A DNA stretch of 64,000 bases, from contig NC_079413.1 of assembly GCF_026213295.1 (NCBI RefSeq), forward strand, positions 17,184,026-17,248,025. The letters are read 5' to 3'. Positions 9,075-22,705 of the stretch are shown in pieces (positions within the stretch are counted from its first letter, which is position 1; each line of letters opens with the position of its first letter). The stretch is from Gadus chalcogrammus. Lineage: Eukaryota; Chordata; Actinopteri; Gadiformes; Gadidae. The notes beneath the pieces were generated by a model that worked only from the letters and a program-made list of their open reading frames with translations, searched no databases and had not been told where the DNA came from. The translations under genes were made by a program, and so were the position numbers.

Positions 9075-10874
9075 GTGGTCAGGGAAGCCGTCCGACTGAA
9101 GAAGGAGGCCTTCCGGGATATGATATCCTGGAGGACTCCTGACTCGGTTGCAGGGTACCGACAGGCTCGAAGGGCTGCAGCGGCTGCCTTGTCGGAGGCT
9201 AAGCAGCGGGTGTGGGAGAAGTTCGGAGAGGCCATGGAGAAGGACTTTCGGTCGGCACCAAAGTGTTTCTGGAAGACTATCCGGCACCTCAGGAGGGGGA
9301 AACGGGGAACCATCCAAGCTGTGTACAGTAAGGATGGGACTCTGTTGACCTCAACTGAGGAGGTCGTCGGACGTTGGAAGGAACACTTTGAGGAACTCCT
9401 GAATCCGAATAACACGCCCTCTATGTTGGAGGCAGAGCTCGAGGTTGATGGTGTTTCGTCGTCAATTTCCCTGGTGGAGGTCACTGAGGTAGTCAAACAT
9501 CTCCGCAGTGGCAAAGCCCCAGGGATTGATGAGATCCAGCCAGAAATGCTAAAGGCTCTGGGTGTTGAGGGGCTGTCATGGTTGACACGCCTATTCAACA
9601 TCGCGTGGGAGTCGGGTACAGTGCCAAAGGAGTGGCAAACCGGGGTGGTGGTTCCCCTGTTCAAAAAGGGGGACCAGAGAGTGTGTGCCAATTACCGGGG
9701 TATCACACTTCTCAGCCTCCCTGGTAAAGTCTACTCCAAGGTGCTGGAAAGGAGGGTTCGGCCGATCGTCGAACCTCAGATTGAAGAGGAACAATGCGGT
9801 TTTCGCCCCGGACGTGGAACTACGGACCAGCTCTTCACTCTCGCAAGGATCCTGGAGGGGGCCTGGGAGTATGCCCATCCGGTCTACATGTGTTTTGTGG
9901 ATCTGGAGAAGGCTTATGACCGGGTCCCCCGGGAGAAACTGTGGGAGGTGCTGCGGGAGTATGGGGTAAGGGGGTCTATCCTCAGGGCCATCCAATCTTT
10001 GTACTCCCAAAGCGAGAGCTGTGTTCGTGTTCTCGGCAGCCAGTCAGTTTCGTTCTCAGTGGGTGCTGGTCTCCGCCAGGGCTGCGCCTTGTCACCAATC
10101 CTGTTTGTGATATACATGGACAGGATATCGAGGCGTAGTCGTGGTGGGGAGGGGTTGCAGTTCGGTGGTCTGAGGATCTCGTCACTGCTTTTTGCAGATG
10201 ATGTGGTCCTCATTGGATCATCGGCCTGTGACCTTCAGCACTCAGTGGATCGGCTGGCGGCCGAGTGTGAAGCGGCTGGGATGAGGATCAGCACCGCTAA
10301 ATCTGAGGCCATGACTCTTAGCAGGAAACCGGTGGATTGCTTACTCCGGGTAGGAAATGAGTCCTTAGCCCAAGTGAAGGAGTTCAAGTACCTCGGGGTC
10401 TTGTTCGCGAGTGAGGGTACTATGGAGCGTGAGATTGGCCGGAGAATCGGAGCAGCGGGGGCGGTATTGCGTTCGCTTTACCGCACCGTTGTAACGAAAA
10501 GAGAGCTGAGCCGCAAGGCAAAGCTTTCGATCTACCGGTCGATCTTCGTTCCTATCCTCACCTATGGTCATGAGGGCTGGGTGATGACCGAAAGGATGAG
10601 ATCGCGGGTACAAGCGGCCGAGATGAGTTTTCTCAGAAGGGTGGCTGGCGTCTCCCTTAGGGATAGGGTGAGAAGCCCAGCCATCCGTGAGGGACTCGGA
10701 TTAGAGCCGCTGCTCCTTTACTTAGAAAGGAGTCAGCTGAGGTGGTTCGGGCATCTGGTAAGGATGCCCACTGGGCGCCTTCCTTGGGAGGTGTTTCAGG
10801 CACGTCCAGTGGGGAGGAGACCTCGGGGAAGACCCAGGACTAGGTGGAGAGATTATATCTCAACACTGGCCTGA
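9075..10874 (+). CDS. RTE LINE reverse transcriptase
   Basis: This is an uninterrupted 599-codon frame. Residues about 95-140 hold the GKAPGIDEIQPEML finger motif, followed by NYRGITLLSLPGKVYSKVLE and EEQCGFRPGRGTTDQ. The palm has CFVDLEKAYD (catalytic Asp276), GLRQGCALSPILFVIYMD and FADD at 373-376 (Asp375, Asp376), then FKYLGV and the RTE-type C-terminal region WFGHLVRMP. The start codon is arbitrary because the natural polyprotein begins with the endonuclease upstream, in the same frame but separated by stops. All catalytic residues are present. The C terminus is cut short by the 3-prime truncation. Confidence 0.88.
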   Translation: MVREAVRLKKEAFRDMISWRTPDSVAGYRQARRAAAAALSEAKQRVWEKFGEAMEKDFRSAPKCFWKTIRHLRRGKRGTIQAVYSKDGTLLTSTEEVVGRWKEHFEELLNPNNTPSMLEAELEVDGVSSSISLVEVTEVVKHLRSGKAPGIDEIQPEMLKALGVEGLSWLTRLFNIAWESGTVPKEWQTGVVVPLFKKGDQRVCANYRGITLLSLPGKVYSKVLERRVRPIVEPQIEEEQCGFRPGRGTTDQLFTLARILEGAWEYAHPVYMCFVDLEKAYDRVPREKLWEVLREYGVRGSILRAIQSLYSQSESCVRVLGSQSVSFSVGAGLRQGCALSPILFVIYMDRISRRSRGGEGLQFGGLRISSLLFADDVVLIGSSACDLQHSVDRLAAECEAAGMRISTAKSEAMTLSRKPVDCLLRVGNESLAQVKEFKYLGVLFASEGTMEREIGRRIGAAGAVLRSLYRTVVTKRELSRKAKLSIYRSIFVPILTYGHEGWVMTERMRSRVQAAEMSFLRRVAGVSLRDRVRSPAIREGLGLEPLLLYLERSQLRWFGHLVRMPTGRLPWEVFQARPVGRRPRGRPRTRWRDYISTLA

Positions 10875-10914
10875 ATCAACGGTGAATCAACCTCCGCATT
10901 TTCAACCAAAACAT

Positions 10915-11185
10915 GTTGAATCAGCGTTGAGACCGGGCGTCGATTCAACGTCAGTTTGCTCATACTGTCCACCGTCGATTCAACGTTGAATGGGAGGCGA
11001 ACGACGACGGCGCGTCGATCCCTTTTCAACCTTTATTCAACGATTATGGTCGAATTTTGGTCGATTCAACGGCAGTTTGCTCATACTGTTCCAGGTCGAT
11101 TCAACGTTGAATGGAAGGCGACCGACGACGGCACGTCAATCCCTTTTCAACCTTTATTCAACTAATGATTATGGTCGAATATTGT
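10915..11185. repeat. tandem dimer of a gattcaacgttgaat repeat
   Basis: A unit of about 125-130 bp (cgattcaacgt-cagtttgctcatactgt ... cttttcaacctttattcaac) occurs at about 10940-11060 and again at 11075-11165. Each unit contains the palindromic word attcaacgttgaat. Such units often belong to non-autonomous DNA elements, but I cannot name the family. Confidence 0.65.
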
Positions 11186-11336
11186 GGTCGATGTTGGTTC
11201 TTCACTCACTGATTTATTTAAAGGACATCATGATATGACTCTACAATTAAATTAGGATTTTAAGGCTACTGAATCTCCTTCAAGGCTCTAATAAATATAT
11301 GAATACACAGAACATAGGCTATTGTTGTCAAACATA

Positions 11337-11600
11337 TTGTAGCGGCGGCCAAGAAACGCACAGTCAGGCTTTATTTAACTGTAGTTCTGCGCCCCGTACA
11401 CCCCTCGACGCAGACTACTTTTATTAAAATCCTCTCACATAGAGCACCCAACAAACAAACATGACACAACAACGGTGGCGACAATAATGAACAACACAAC
11501 GTGATAACCGAACACGAACAACCCAAACCCAATTAACCCTACTTATTCTAACGAATATAATTATTATTTACACACACACATTCATTCATGGTCGAGGATC
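11337..11600. repeat. LTR-like fragment
   Basis: It begins TGTAGCGGCGG. About 100 bp (gacaataatgaac ... attaaccc-acttatt-ctaac) are similar to 62640-62735. The TGTAGCG end resembles the inverted end of the solo LTR at 46991-47334. No target duplication or second end was found, so the call is tentative. Confidence 0.35.
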
Positions 11601-11711
11601 CTGCGGCGCCTGAAAATAAATAGAGGAATATTAACATAAGCGGTATACAAAATGAGTCCAGCAATACGACTGAATGAGGTTTGTTTCAAACTACGCCATG
11701 CGCCCGTGACT

Positions 11712-12990
11712 TGCATTGTATGGAGCCAGTTTCCTGCCATAATTCAAACCTGAAAAGAAAAGTTTCAAAGGCTTGTAAGTCTGGGTTTGAAAACTCAACA
11801 CCTTGTAAAAAAGGTTTTGCAACACTGAAAAAATACATTATAACCTGAAAAAAATTCAACATGTTTTCAAAGTTCAAACAATATCACCAGCGCATTTGCA
11901 GAGTTTAAAATCTGGCACTGTTCTAACAGTGTATTTCATTGTTTCCCGGTTTTGAAACCTTGTAAATGGGATTCTGCAAACAGGTGAAATAAGTTTTGAA
12001 AGGTTGAATATTTATTTTTAAAAACTTGTAAAGGTGTACGTTTACACCATTGCAATGTATTTTTTCAGAAGTGACTTCTCAGCACTGACTTTTCAGAGAT
12101 TCGACCACACAGGCGCAAGCTTTGAGTCACGTGAATATTGGCAGTGTTCTGTCGCGCATTTGTTTTGAAACTCCTGACAGTCAAAAGTCTGAAGAAAAAA
12201 AAACGTTCCTGGGGGCGGGACCATTTAGCTCTAAACCTATTGGTTGCTCTCGGCTGACGTACATTCCAATCACATTCTTGTCATCGGCAGAGCACTGTCA
12301 ATCACGCACAGGCCGGTGAACGGCACATGTACATCCTTCGTCCCTCCCCATGCGGGTGTTGGCGCGGATGGGGGAGTCTGGGCGGTGGACTGCGACGGTA
12401 TGATAGTTTTCTGACCGCTTGGAATGTACTGACGTACATTCCAATCACATTCTTGTCATTGGCAGAGCATTGTCAATCACGCACAGGCCGGTGATCGGCA
12501 CATGTGATTGGAATGTACGTCAGCCGAGAGCAACCAATAGGTTTAGAGCTAAATGGTCCCGCCCCCAGGAACGTTTTATTTTTCTTCAGACTGTCGTTTC
12601 AAAACGAATGCGCGACAGAACGCTGCCAATATTCACGTGACTCAAAGCTTGCGCCTGCATGGTCAAATCTCTGAAAAGTCAGTTCTGAAAAAAGACATTG
12701 CAATGGCGTAAACGTACACCTTTACATGTTTTTAACACCTGTTCCCATTTACAAGGTTTCAAAACCGGGAAACAATGAAATACACTGTTCGAACAGTGCC
12801 AGATTTGAAACTCTGCAAATGCGCTGGTGATATTGTTAGAACTTTGAAAATGTGTTGGTGAAAATGATGAAGATAAAATAGAACACAAAATCATGTTTAC
12901 AGATGTTTGAATTTTAGTTTGAATTTATAAGCCTTTGAAACTTTTTTTTTCAGGTTGGAATTATGGCAGGAAACTGGCTCCATAGCATTG
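11712..12990. mobile_element. foldback element of about 1.3 kb
   Basis: The left arm (about 11712-12270) is repeated inverted at about 12510-12990. Shared inverted words include tatggagccagtttcctgcc, aatattggcag, tcacgtgaatattggc and gctgacgtacattccaatc. The centre (12290-12510) holds two direct copies of attccaatcacattcttgtc. Both arms contain the same order of motifs with scattered mismatches, so they are old or unequally homogenised. No coding capacity is evident and no target duplication was found. Confidence 0.75.
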
Positions 12991-14035
12991 CGCTCTCGAA
13001 ATGCATTTTGGGTCCGTCCGTTCAGACCTGTCCATCCATGGTTCAGAGTCGCACTCGCGACGCTCATCCGTCGAAGGACGCATGGTGTGTGGAACAAGCG
13101 TACATAGGCCTACCTGATCGCGTTCATTTGTTCGCCTCCCTCCACCTCCCTCTCTCTCCGGTGCATATTTAAGCCACTTCTTCAGTGTCCCTGAAAAAAC
13201 AACATGGGTGGTCCCTGGCAGCTGTTTTTGGAGTGCAGCTGAAAGAAAGAAAGAAAGAAAGAAAAAAAGAAACCCGGTCAAGAATTACCAACATTGCGAC
13301 GGTAAGCTGTAACATGGCCATGGCCACCATGGCCATTTTTTGCATAGTGCACCAGGCAAAAAGTCAGCAATTTGTTTCCTAACCACAGACCCTTAACGCT
13401 GGTGCGCAGTGCAGTGGTTTCACTGTCCTCTCGGTCTCATTTTACTGCACTATGGGTTACCACATCGACTCCATCCCCGTTACTTCTTTGATTACAGAAT
13501 GCATGCATGCAGGGTTAAATTGGTAGGCTACGGGCATGCATGCCCGTAGCCCGACATACCACGAGTAGCCAAGGCTAGCGGAGTAGCGCGTTGTTACATT
13601 CTTATGTGAATGTAGGCTTTCGGTGCAAGATAGCTAAAAGTAAAATAACGTCAAACTAAAGTGTTCTAGTGCTGACGGATAGTCCAAGAGTGCAGTGCAG
13701 AATATTGTCAGTGTTAAAAGCATTGCTGCATCTGGACACAAAACTGAGATCGCATAGTAGCCTATAAATTGACTTTTTCTGATTTTACATGAAATAAGCA
13801 TAGCTCAGAAGACTACCCATAGTGCATATTAAAAAATCGACTTGCTGTTTTAAAAGCATTTATTTTAATCAGTGGTATCTGTGTCTAATGCTTGTGTGGT
13901 GTGACTGAGTTTTGACAAACATACCGAACAGTACATCACTAAGGACAGTGCTTTTAAAGGCTTCCTTGAAGCCTTTCCCTGCCCAGTTGAAGCGACACGC
14001 CAGGTTATTGGTTAGGCCACTCTGCAACATCCTTC
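12991..14035. other. no gene seen; short palindromes and (GAAA)n
   Basis: Holds a (GAAA)n tract near 13240-13272, the self-complementary atggccatggccaccatggccat region near 13314-13336 and a perfect 26-bp palindrome at 13526-13551. No coding signal. Confidence 0.6.
13526..13551. other. perfect 26-bp palindrome
   Basis: The two halves (ggctacgggcatg and its reverse complement) meet with no loop. It may be the remnant tip of an inverted repeat or a mutation product; no function is inferred. Confidence 0.85.
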
Positions 14036-14038
14036 TTA

Positions 14039-16441
<2,403 letters not shown>

Positions 16442-17124
16442 TTACAGCCTCTTCTGCAGTGTGCCCTCCAATTAGACTGAATGTTAAGATCTGACAAGAC
16501 ATAATAAACCAACAAACAAGTGAAACATTGATAATTATAACATGTATAATTACAATATCTCCCAAAAGTGAATAGGCCTACACCCCTCCCATTTTTGCAA
16601 ATATTTTATTGTTTCTTTTCATAGGATAACCCTTGGCATGAAACTTTATTATAAGTTAAACTAGTCATTATACATATTGTAGAGAACTATAGATTTATTT
16701 TCCTCAGAATATGACTAAAAACACATCCATTAACAACTAAACAGCTGGCCACATAACTGAGTACACTTAATTATGAACATGACCATTGCGCCCATAGTGA
16801 CAATAAATCTATCGTAATCTACAAACTCTACAATGACTTCTTTAAGTTACATCAAAGTTTCATGTATATGGAGTTATCCCATGAGAAGATACATTAAAAC
16901 ATTTGAAAAAATGGCATAGGGTTTTGTGAGATACTGTATGTACCAATTTAGGTTAGGTGAACTCCTCACTGTTTCACATAATGAGTAATGCGTTAATTTT
17001 GTTTTGAAAGATACTTCCTACAAATACTGAGTGATGTAGTGGATGGCTGGAAAGAAGAGGTATGGTTTTATTAATTTACACATATACTTTGACTAGCTTT
17101 TGGGTAGTGCAGATTTGTACCTAC
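16442..17124. other. no gene seen; AT-rich, may hold the 3-prime end of the DUF4806-like gene
   Basis: This lies immediately downstream (minus strand) of the DUF4806-like exon, which ends with a donor site, so at least one more exon should lie here or further left. I could not identify it, nor a CACTA-type terminus. Confidence 0.4.
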
Positions 17125-17840
17125 CATCTTTTGTTTTTCGCAGGGGGTTTCTCTCATAACAGCCTCTGCTAATTGAAACTCCTCCATTGTCCTCAGAGGC
17201 AGCTTGATGGACGAAGCGGCAGCTTCTGGTGCTACCGGCCTCACCATCTCTCTCCTAAGCGCCCTCACTTCACTCCCCAGGTTGGTAATTTCCGCTTTCA
17301 TCAATTTATTTTCTTCCAGCACTTTGGAAAGCAGCTCCACGACTTTAGATATTCCCATATATCTGTTCATGTAAGTTACTTATTAGAAATGTTTTCTGGG
17401 GTTTGGTGTACTTTCCCATTTCATCTTAATTATAATGTGTATGATAATGATAAACAATGGTTAGAATGTTTGTCTCCTCGACTTACCATGCAATAGCTGG
17501 TGGCTTGGTTGGACTGTATCTATATTCAAAAGTCATTGATTAGTGTCAAGTGCCAATGATTATATATTTTTTTCAAAGTAGTGTATTTAAGGAAGAGTTT
17601 GTAAGATTTACCTTGTAAGAAATTAATACAAATACATGTTCAATCAATACATGTTGAAATTAGGTTTTCTACTGACGCCAACACTTACCTAGATGTAGTA
17701 GCTCAAGTCTCTGGCTGCCATTTGATTGAGCTGGATTAATAAAATATATATATCATGTTATTGTGTGTAAGTTAAAATATTTGAAGTTTTACTTGTTCAA
17801 CCATCAGTTCGCCTGATATCGAGGAAGTTTGGCTTGGTCC
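17125..17840 (-). CDS. DUF4806-like gene, C-terminal exons (companion gene of the CACTA element)
   Basis: The main exon is 17125-17362 on the minus strand, between an acceptor (gaacag|atatatgg) and a donor (aagatg|gtaggt). It encodes a coiled-coil (residues like VVELLSKVLEENKLMKAEI and VRALRREM) followed by SSIKLPLRTMEEFQLAEAVM, which resembles the start of the DUF4806 domain. Upstream candidate small exons with consensus splice sites lie at 17487-17513, 17689-17730 and about 17793-17840 (PSQTSSISGELMVEQ, donor caa|gtaaaa). The N-terminal exon is at 27501-27892, separated by the 8.2-kb hAT insertion. Function is unknown. The domain call and the small exons are inference from splice signals and memory of the family. 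Confidence 0.5.
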
Positions 17841-17855
17841 TGGGATGCCAACAAC

Positions 17856-17857
<2 letters not shown>

Positions 17858-17945
<88 letters not shown>
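17858..17945 (+). repeat. (GT)n microsatellite, left half
   Basis: About 88 bases of GT directly abut the left end of the hAT at 17946. The same GT tract resumes at 26172, beyond the hAT. Confidence 0.97.
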
Positions 17946-17946
<1 letters not shown>

Positions 17947-18239
17947 AGAGGTGTAGCCATGGTTTCAACATTGGGGGGGACAAATGCCTGATTTTGAACA
18001 TGCATTAATCTGGTGCACTCTGAGAGGAAAATCTCAATACCTAACACCTCATTTTGAAGACCTTTTTAGGGATGGATGTTTAAAACACTTTAATACTGGA
18101 TGTGACCAAGCAGTCTGGGAGTGTGGAAGACTTGAAATTAGGAAAAGGTTGACACACATATACTTCAGAGCTCTGTTTTCCTTTACTTTTTAAATTAAAT
18201 ATAACATTTTGTGCTCCTCAACATTTCAACCAATCCAGT

Positions 18240-19300
18240 CAGTTCTTTTTTCCCACACTTTATTCATTGATATTTTGTCTTTTTAACAAAACACACACAG
18301 ACAAACACCTGCACCATCACAACAAGGACACAAAATCCAGCCAGTTCTTACTTCCATTACATTTTTTATTGCATAACCATCACATTTGCCAATGTTGAGT
18401 AAAACCCACCCAGGTGCATCAATCTCATGGACCTAAATAAAAGTCACCCCAAAACTTTTGTTACCCCTCAGAAAACATAGATTTTCTGATATTTTCAACC
18501 ACTTGTTTAATAAGTACATAGATGAGTTTCATGAAAGAGCGCACTGAGCTAATCGCATGGTGAAACCATTAGCCGTATTGAATGATGCACTGTTAAAGAA
18601 TTAGACATGTCAAGGACATAACCCAAATGTTTTCTGATTAGTTATAGATAGATACAGGTTATTTAGGCTCCATGCAAACTTTTATATAAATTTATTTCAT
18701 TTGAAGGTAATGAATCCTCCTTTTTCACCAGAAGTCACTATGGAACCATTTAAGCTGACCATGTTCCATTAAAGCCCACCTCATGTTTTTCAATAGGAAA
18801 TCCATGTTGTCAGACCAATTCTCACTGTAATGAAATGTCAGGCAGTTCATTTTAAGACTTGATTACATGGGATTATATCCATCAAGATTATACATTGTCC
18901 AAAGTACTACATTTATTTTAGTATAATAGATTAAGCTAATTTGATCGCAGGAAGATAATTACTACAAAAAGAAGAAATCACAGCACCAGTCCTAAGATAG
19001 TAGAGGAATAGGCTTAATGGGTACCTTTACCCTAACAAAATAAGTTGATTAGGGATGAAGCAACGGCTGGCGGTGAGTGGGGGAGCTCCAGGCTGGAGAG
19101 TGAAGCAGGCAGGCTGGAAGTGGAGATCCAGAGAGCACTACAGGCAGAAAGAAACAAGGAGTGAGAAATACAACTGGGGAGAAAAACTACTATCAGGTGT
19201 TAGATATACGGGAGCCAGGTACACATGCCTACCACTGAAATTGAAGCATGATCCACCGCTGACAACAAGGAAACCGGATGTATTTCAAGAGAAGCTGATG
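18240..19300. other. hAT internal sequence without a gene
   Basis: Non-coding, AT-rich sequence between the left terminus of the hAT and the transposase 3-prime end. No repeats recognised. Confidence 0.5.
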
Positions 19301-19320
19301 AGTAGATGCAGACCAGTGCT

Positions 19321-19470
19321 GTGTTCCAATATCCATACTTCAATGAGTACACTTAAACGTAGTACACCATCCGCACTCACTAAGTGCACTAATTTTCAGA
19401 TGTCAGTGTTGTTCCAAATCGAATACTCCATGGTGCACTAACCGGAAATTACGATCGCAACTGCTGGCTC
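19321..19470. repeat. fragment of the 6654-7170 MITE family
   Basis: Reads in the same direction as the reverse complement of 7030-7165 (tgttccaata-cc, catccgcact, ggtgcactaaccgg). Only one half is present. Confidence 0.65.
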
Positions 19471-19675
19471 AGCCTGTGGCGGACATTGAGGGAGAACACA
19501 CAGCACCACAGCTGTGGCTATGACTGTTTAAAAATAATAAGTAAACACATTTTTAGTAAGTTAAATGCTTTTAATTTGAAGCTGCAACTGAGAATTATTT
19601 CTTTCAGGCCTATTAGAGGTAACTTGACTGCGCTCAACATATAACAGCCATATAACAGAGCCTCTGTAACGGGGA

Positions 19676-22600
19676 TTACGGTTGCTGTGTGCCGAAGGTC
19701 TTTTTGCGCCTAGCATTGACAGCGATAAAGGAATCGCATATTTCTTCAAGGTCCAGTCTGTCCAGATGCTTCTGGTGCACATGACATACGGCCACACTGT
19801 TCAGTCGTGTCTGAGTCATTGATGCTCTAAGCCATGTCTTCAGCCTCCTTAGGGCACTAAAACTCCTCTCAGCCTCTGCAGAGGAAGCAGGGACGACCAG
19901 CAGCAGCCTTACTAAAGTCTCCACCTGCCCAAAGAGTCCCCTCACCTCTGGCACCATGTCGCGGATAATGCTAGCCACATCTGAGCAGGTTCCGTATATA
20001 TAACTAGCCCTGAACATGGCTAGCTGCACCCGAAGATGATCCAAGTTAAATTCAGGGTACTCATTCACTATATTTTCCACTTCTCCACTTAAAAGCACAT
20101 TCTCAAGCTCCTGAAGTTTTAGGAATCCTGCTTGGGCAAATCTTTTGGTGAATTGTGAATTTGCTGTGTCAAGTGCAGTGTAAAATTGGGCTCTGTAGAA
20201 TGACTGGGCATCAGGATGGGTATGAGCTGCAGCCTGACCGGTGTAACGATTTGGAGGTCTGCGAACATGAGGCATCTGTATGGGTTGTAGGTCAAACTTT
20301 GTTGCCATCGCCTGTGCGTTTGCGAACAACACATCAAAGGTCTCCTCTGTTCGCTTGTGCTGCATGCTTGTTTTGGCATGGTCCACAGCCCCTAACATGC
20401 CTGAAATGGTCTGTTTCCTACACTGCAGTGAGGTGTTCAGGCACTCCAAATCCCCCGTCAGGTCTTCGGCCATTACAAGGCCGAGCAGGGTGCTCCCTTT
20501 CAGAAATGCTCCATGGAGACCACTGGCCTTAGCTGAAGTTTCAGCCGAGCTGCATGATGCCATTTCTTCAAGGGCTGTGAGCACAGACTCGTACTGTCTG
20601 AGAACTGAGCGGATGGCATGGGTGCGAACAGTCCACCTGGTGGGGCAAAGAGGCTTTATGTTGGTGAATCTTCCATCATGCTCTGATTTTGCGATGTCCT
20701 GGAAAATCAACTTGAACTTGCCCGACTGATTGAAGAAGCCTCCCAATTCATGGACCAGACCCATTGAATCCCTGACAAGAACACTAGCTACACAGACAGC
20801 CTGCGTTATTAAGTTCACGCAGTGTGCACCGCAGTGACAGTACAGAGCCAGTGGTTGTTGCTTTTTCAAGATGGCTTGCACTCCCTGCAAATGTCCAGAC
20901 ATGTTGGCGGCACCGTCATACGTTTGTCCTCTGAGTTGACTGAGAGGAAGGTTTAGGCGTGTCATGACATCACATGCCATATTGGCTATGTTTTGCCCAG
21001 TTGTTGATGAGACTTGGTAGAGTCCCAGGAACTCTTCCTTTGGCTGGAGATCTTTATCAACAAAGCGGATACATATTGACTCCTGCTCAGCTCCTGATAT
21101 ATCCTGGGTGCCATCAATGATAAGTGCAAACTGGACCACTGCGCTTGACATTACTTCAGCCGCTATTTCTTTGACGATTGTATTGGCCATCAGCTTCAAC
21201 AGTTCGTTCTGTATCTGGGGACTGGTGAAGTCGATGTGACCATCTAGCCAGGTGGTCAGCTCTGCATCCCCCTTTGCCTTGTACTTCATAAGCTGACTGA
21301 AGTTGCCACTCTCCTTCTCATGGCCTCGAAAGGCAATACCTTGCCGCCCCGAAAACTTGACACCCTCAACTATTTTCATTAGATTTCTTCTCGCTTCTTG
21401 CTGCTGTCTTTCAATCTGTCTTTCAAGTTGAACATTTACAGGCTTTGCCTCATGGATTCTTGTCATCATAGCTAATTTATGACATTGGCTGTTTTGGTGT
21501 GCACTGAATTTCTCTACTGCCTTTCTCCAATTAGTAAAGCCTCTTTTGATAAACATAGGGTCTGCTTTGGATGCCAGCCTTGAATTTTGTGCCATGAAGT
21601 ATTTTGCACAATAAAAACAAAGAATGCCTTTTCGGAGTTGGCAGTAGTGGAGCCAGGTATACATTCTGAACCACTTCTCCTGAAAGTGGAGTGTTTTGTT
21701 TGGCAGTATTTGAGTTGGTATGACCCTGACATCTGGCTGATTTGGGTGTAGTCCCAGCTGCTCTGCTTTCTCTCCTATGTTTCCATCCTCAAGATGTTCT
21801 CTCTCTTCCTCTGCCTCACTTGCTCCACTCTAAACACACCAGAACGAACGTGGAATAGATTAAATTAAGATTAAATTTTTTTGACAACCCTACACTGTAT
21901 ACATTTGTATATACATTCAAGCAGAACAGGATTCTGCTTGAATGTCATGATTCGGTCTTAACCTTTTATATTTACTCCTCTCTTAGGCGACTCACCTCTA
22001 TGCCACCACTAGATTGACAAAGATTGCTTTCATCCTCCAAACTTTCTGTCTCTCCCGCTGGCTCACTAGCTCTACTCTGAACACACCAGAGGAAACATGG
22101 AAGGAATAATATCACAGATATCAGCAAACTATTTACCAGTAGACTACTGAAACACACTATAGACATCAGTGCCACTGCCAACAGGATTCTGCTCTAATGT
22201 CACAATTCGGTTTAAACCATTAATATTTACTCTTTGACAATCATTTTGCAGACGCTTTTATCCAAAGTAACTTACAAATTGCATTGAATATAGGAAAAGC
22301 CAAGGCCCTACTAATTTCCAGAACTGCTCTCTTAGGTTACTCACCTCTATGTCACTAACAGATGGACACACACTACTTTCATCCTCCAAACGTTCTTGCT
22401 CTCTCTGTGCTTCAACCTCTTTATTCTGAACACACCAAAGTGAACATGCCACAGGGAAGAAATATTATCAGATAAGTACTTTTCCTTTCTCAGATAGTCA
22501 GCAAACCACTTTTGATCTGAATGACAATATTTCTATGAGAAACACTGGCTAGTTATTTGTAGTTTATTAACCTTACTGTACTGTTACAACTGATTGGTTA

Positions 22601-22705
22601 ACACTTCTCATTTTCTCACCCCTCTTTACTTACTTTGCTTTTTTTCTGAGATGAGGCAAAACATTGCCGAATGTCTCTGCAACCCTCTTTCTTTCTCTTG
22701 CTCAT
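19676..22705 (-). CDS. hAT transposase, ZMYM1-like, four exons, apparently intact
   Basis: Exons on the minus strand are 22634-22705, 22345-22425, 21996-22076 and 19676-21829. Donors are gtaagt, gtgagt and gtgagt, and acceptors end in ttcag, ttcag and tttag. All introns are phase 0, giving about 795 residues. Exon 1 starts MSKRKKEG; exons 2 and 3 are 27-codon acidic repeats; exon 4 carries a TTF-type zinc finger region (GILCFYC), the DDE parts IDGTQD and YDGAANMSG, CHCGAHCVNL, and the C-terminal dimerisation region SSAEAERSFSALRRL. The protein would excise and integrate the surrounding element. No stop or frameshift was found. Zinc finger MYM-type protein 1-like naming reflects domesticated relatives. 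Confidence 0.85.
22236..22292 (+). repeat. common teleost repeat word (gcagacgcttttatccaaag)
   Basis: The word attttgcagacgcttttatc-caaagtaacttacaa is a widely dispersed fish repeat core. A diverged version lies at 26836-26876. It sits in intron 2 of the hAT gene. Confidence 0.55.

Larger units (their letters stand above)
7755..10872 (+). mobile_element. RTE-clade LINE (Rex3/Expander-like), 3-prime truncated
   Basis: The sequence carries a single EN-RT polyprotein of the RTE type with a GC-rich 5-prime leader. The C terminus stops after RDYISTLA at 10874, where related elements normally continue for a few dozen residues. A different repeat built of gattcaacgttgaat words follows immediately, so the 3-prime end is missing. 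The leader 7756-7792 forms a hairpin. EN and RT are separated by stops and a probable internal deletion at 9003-9075. Confidence 0.8.
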
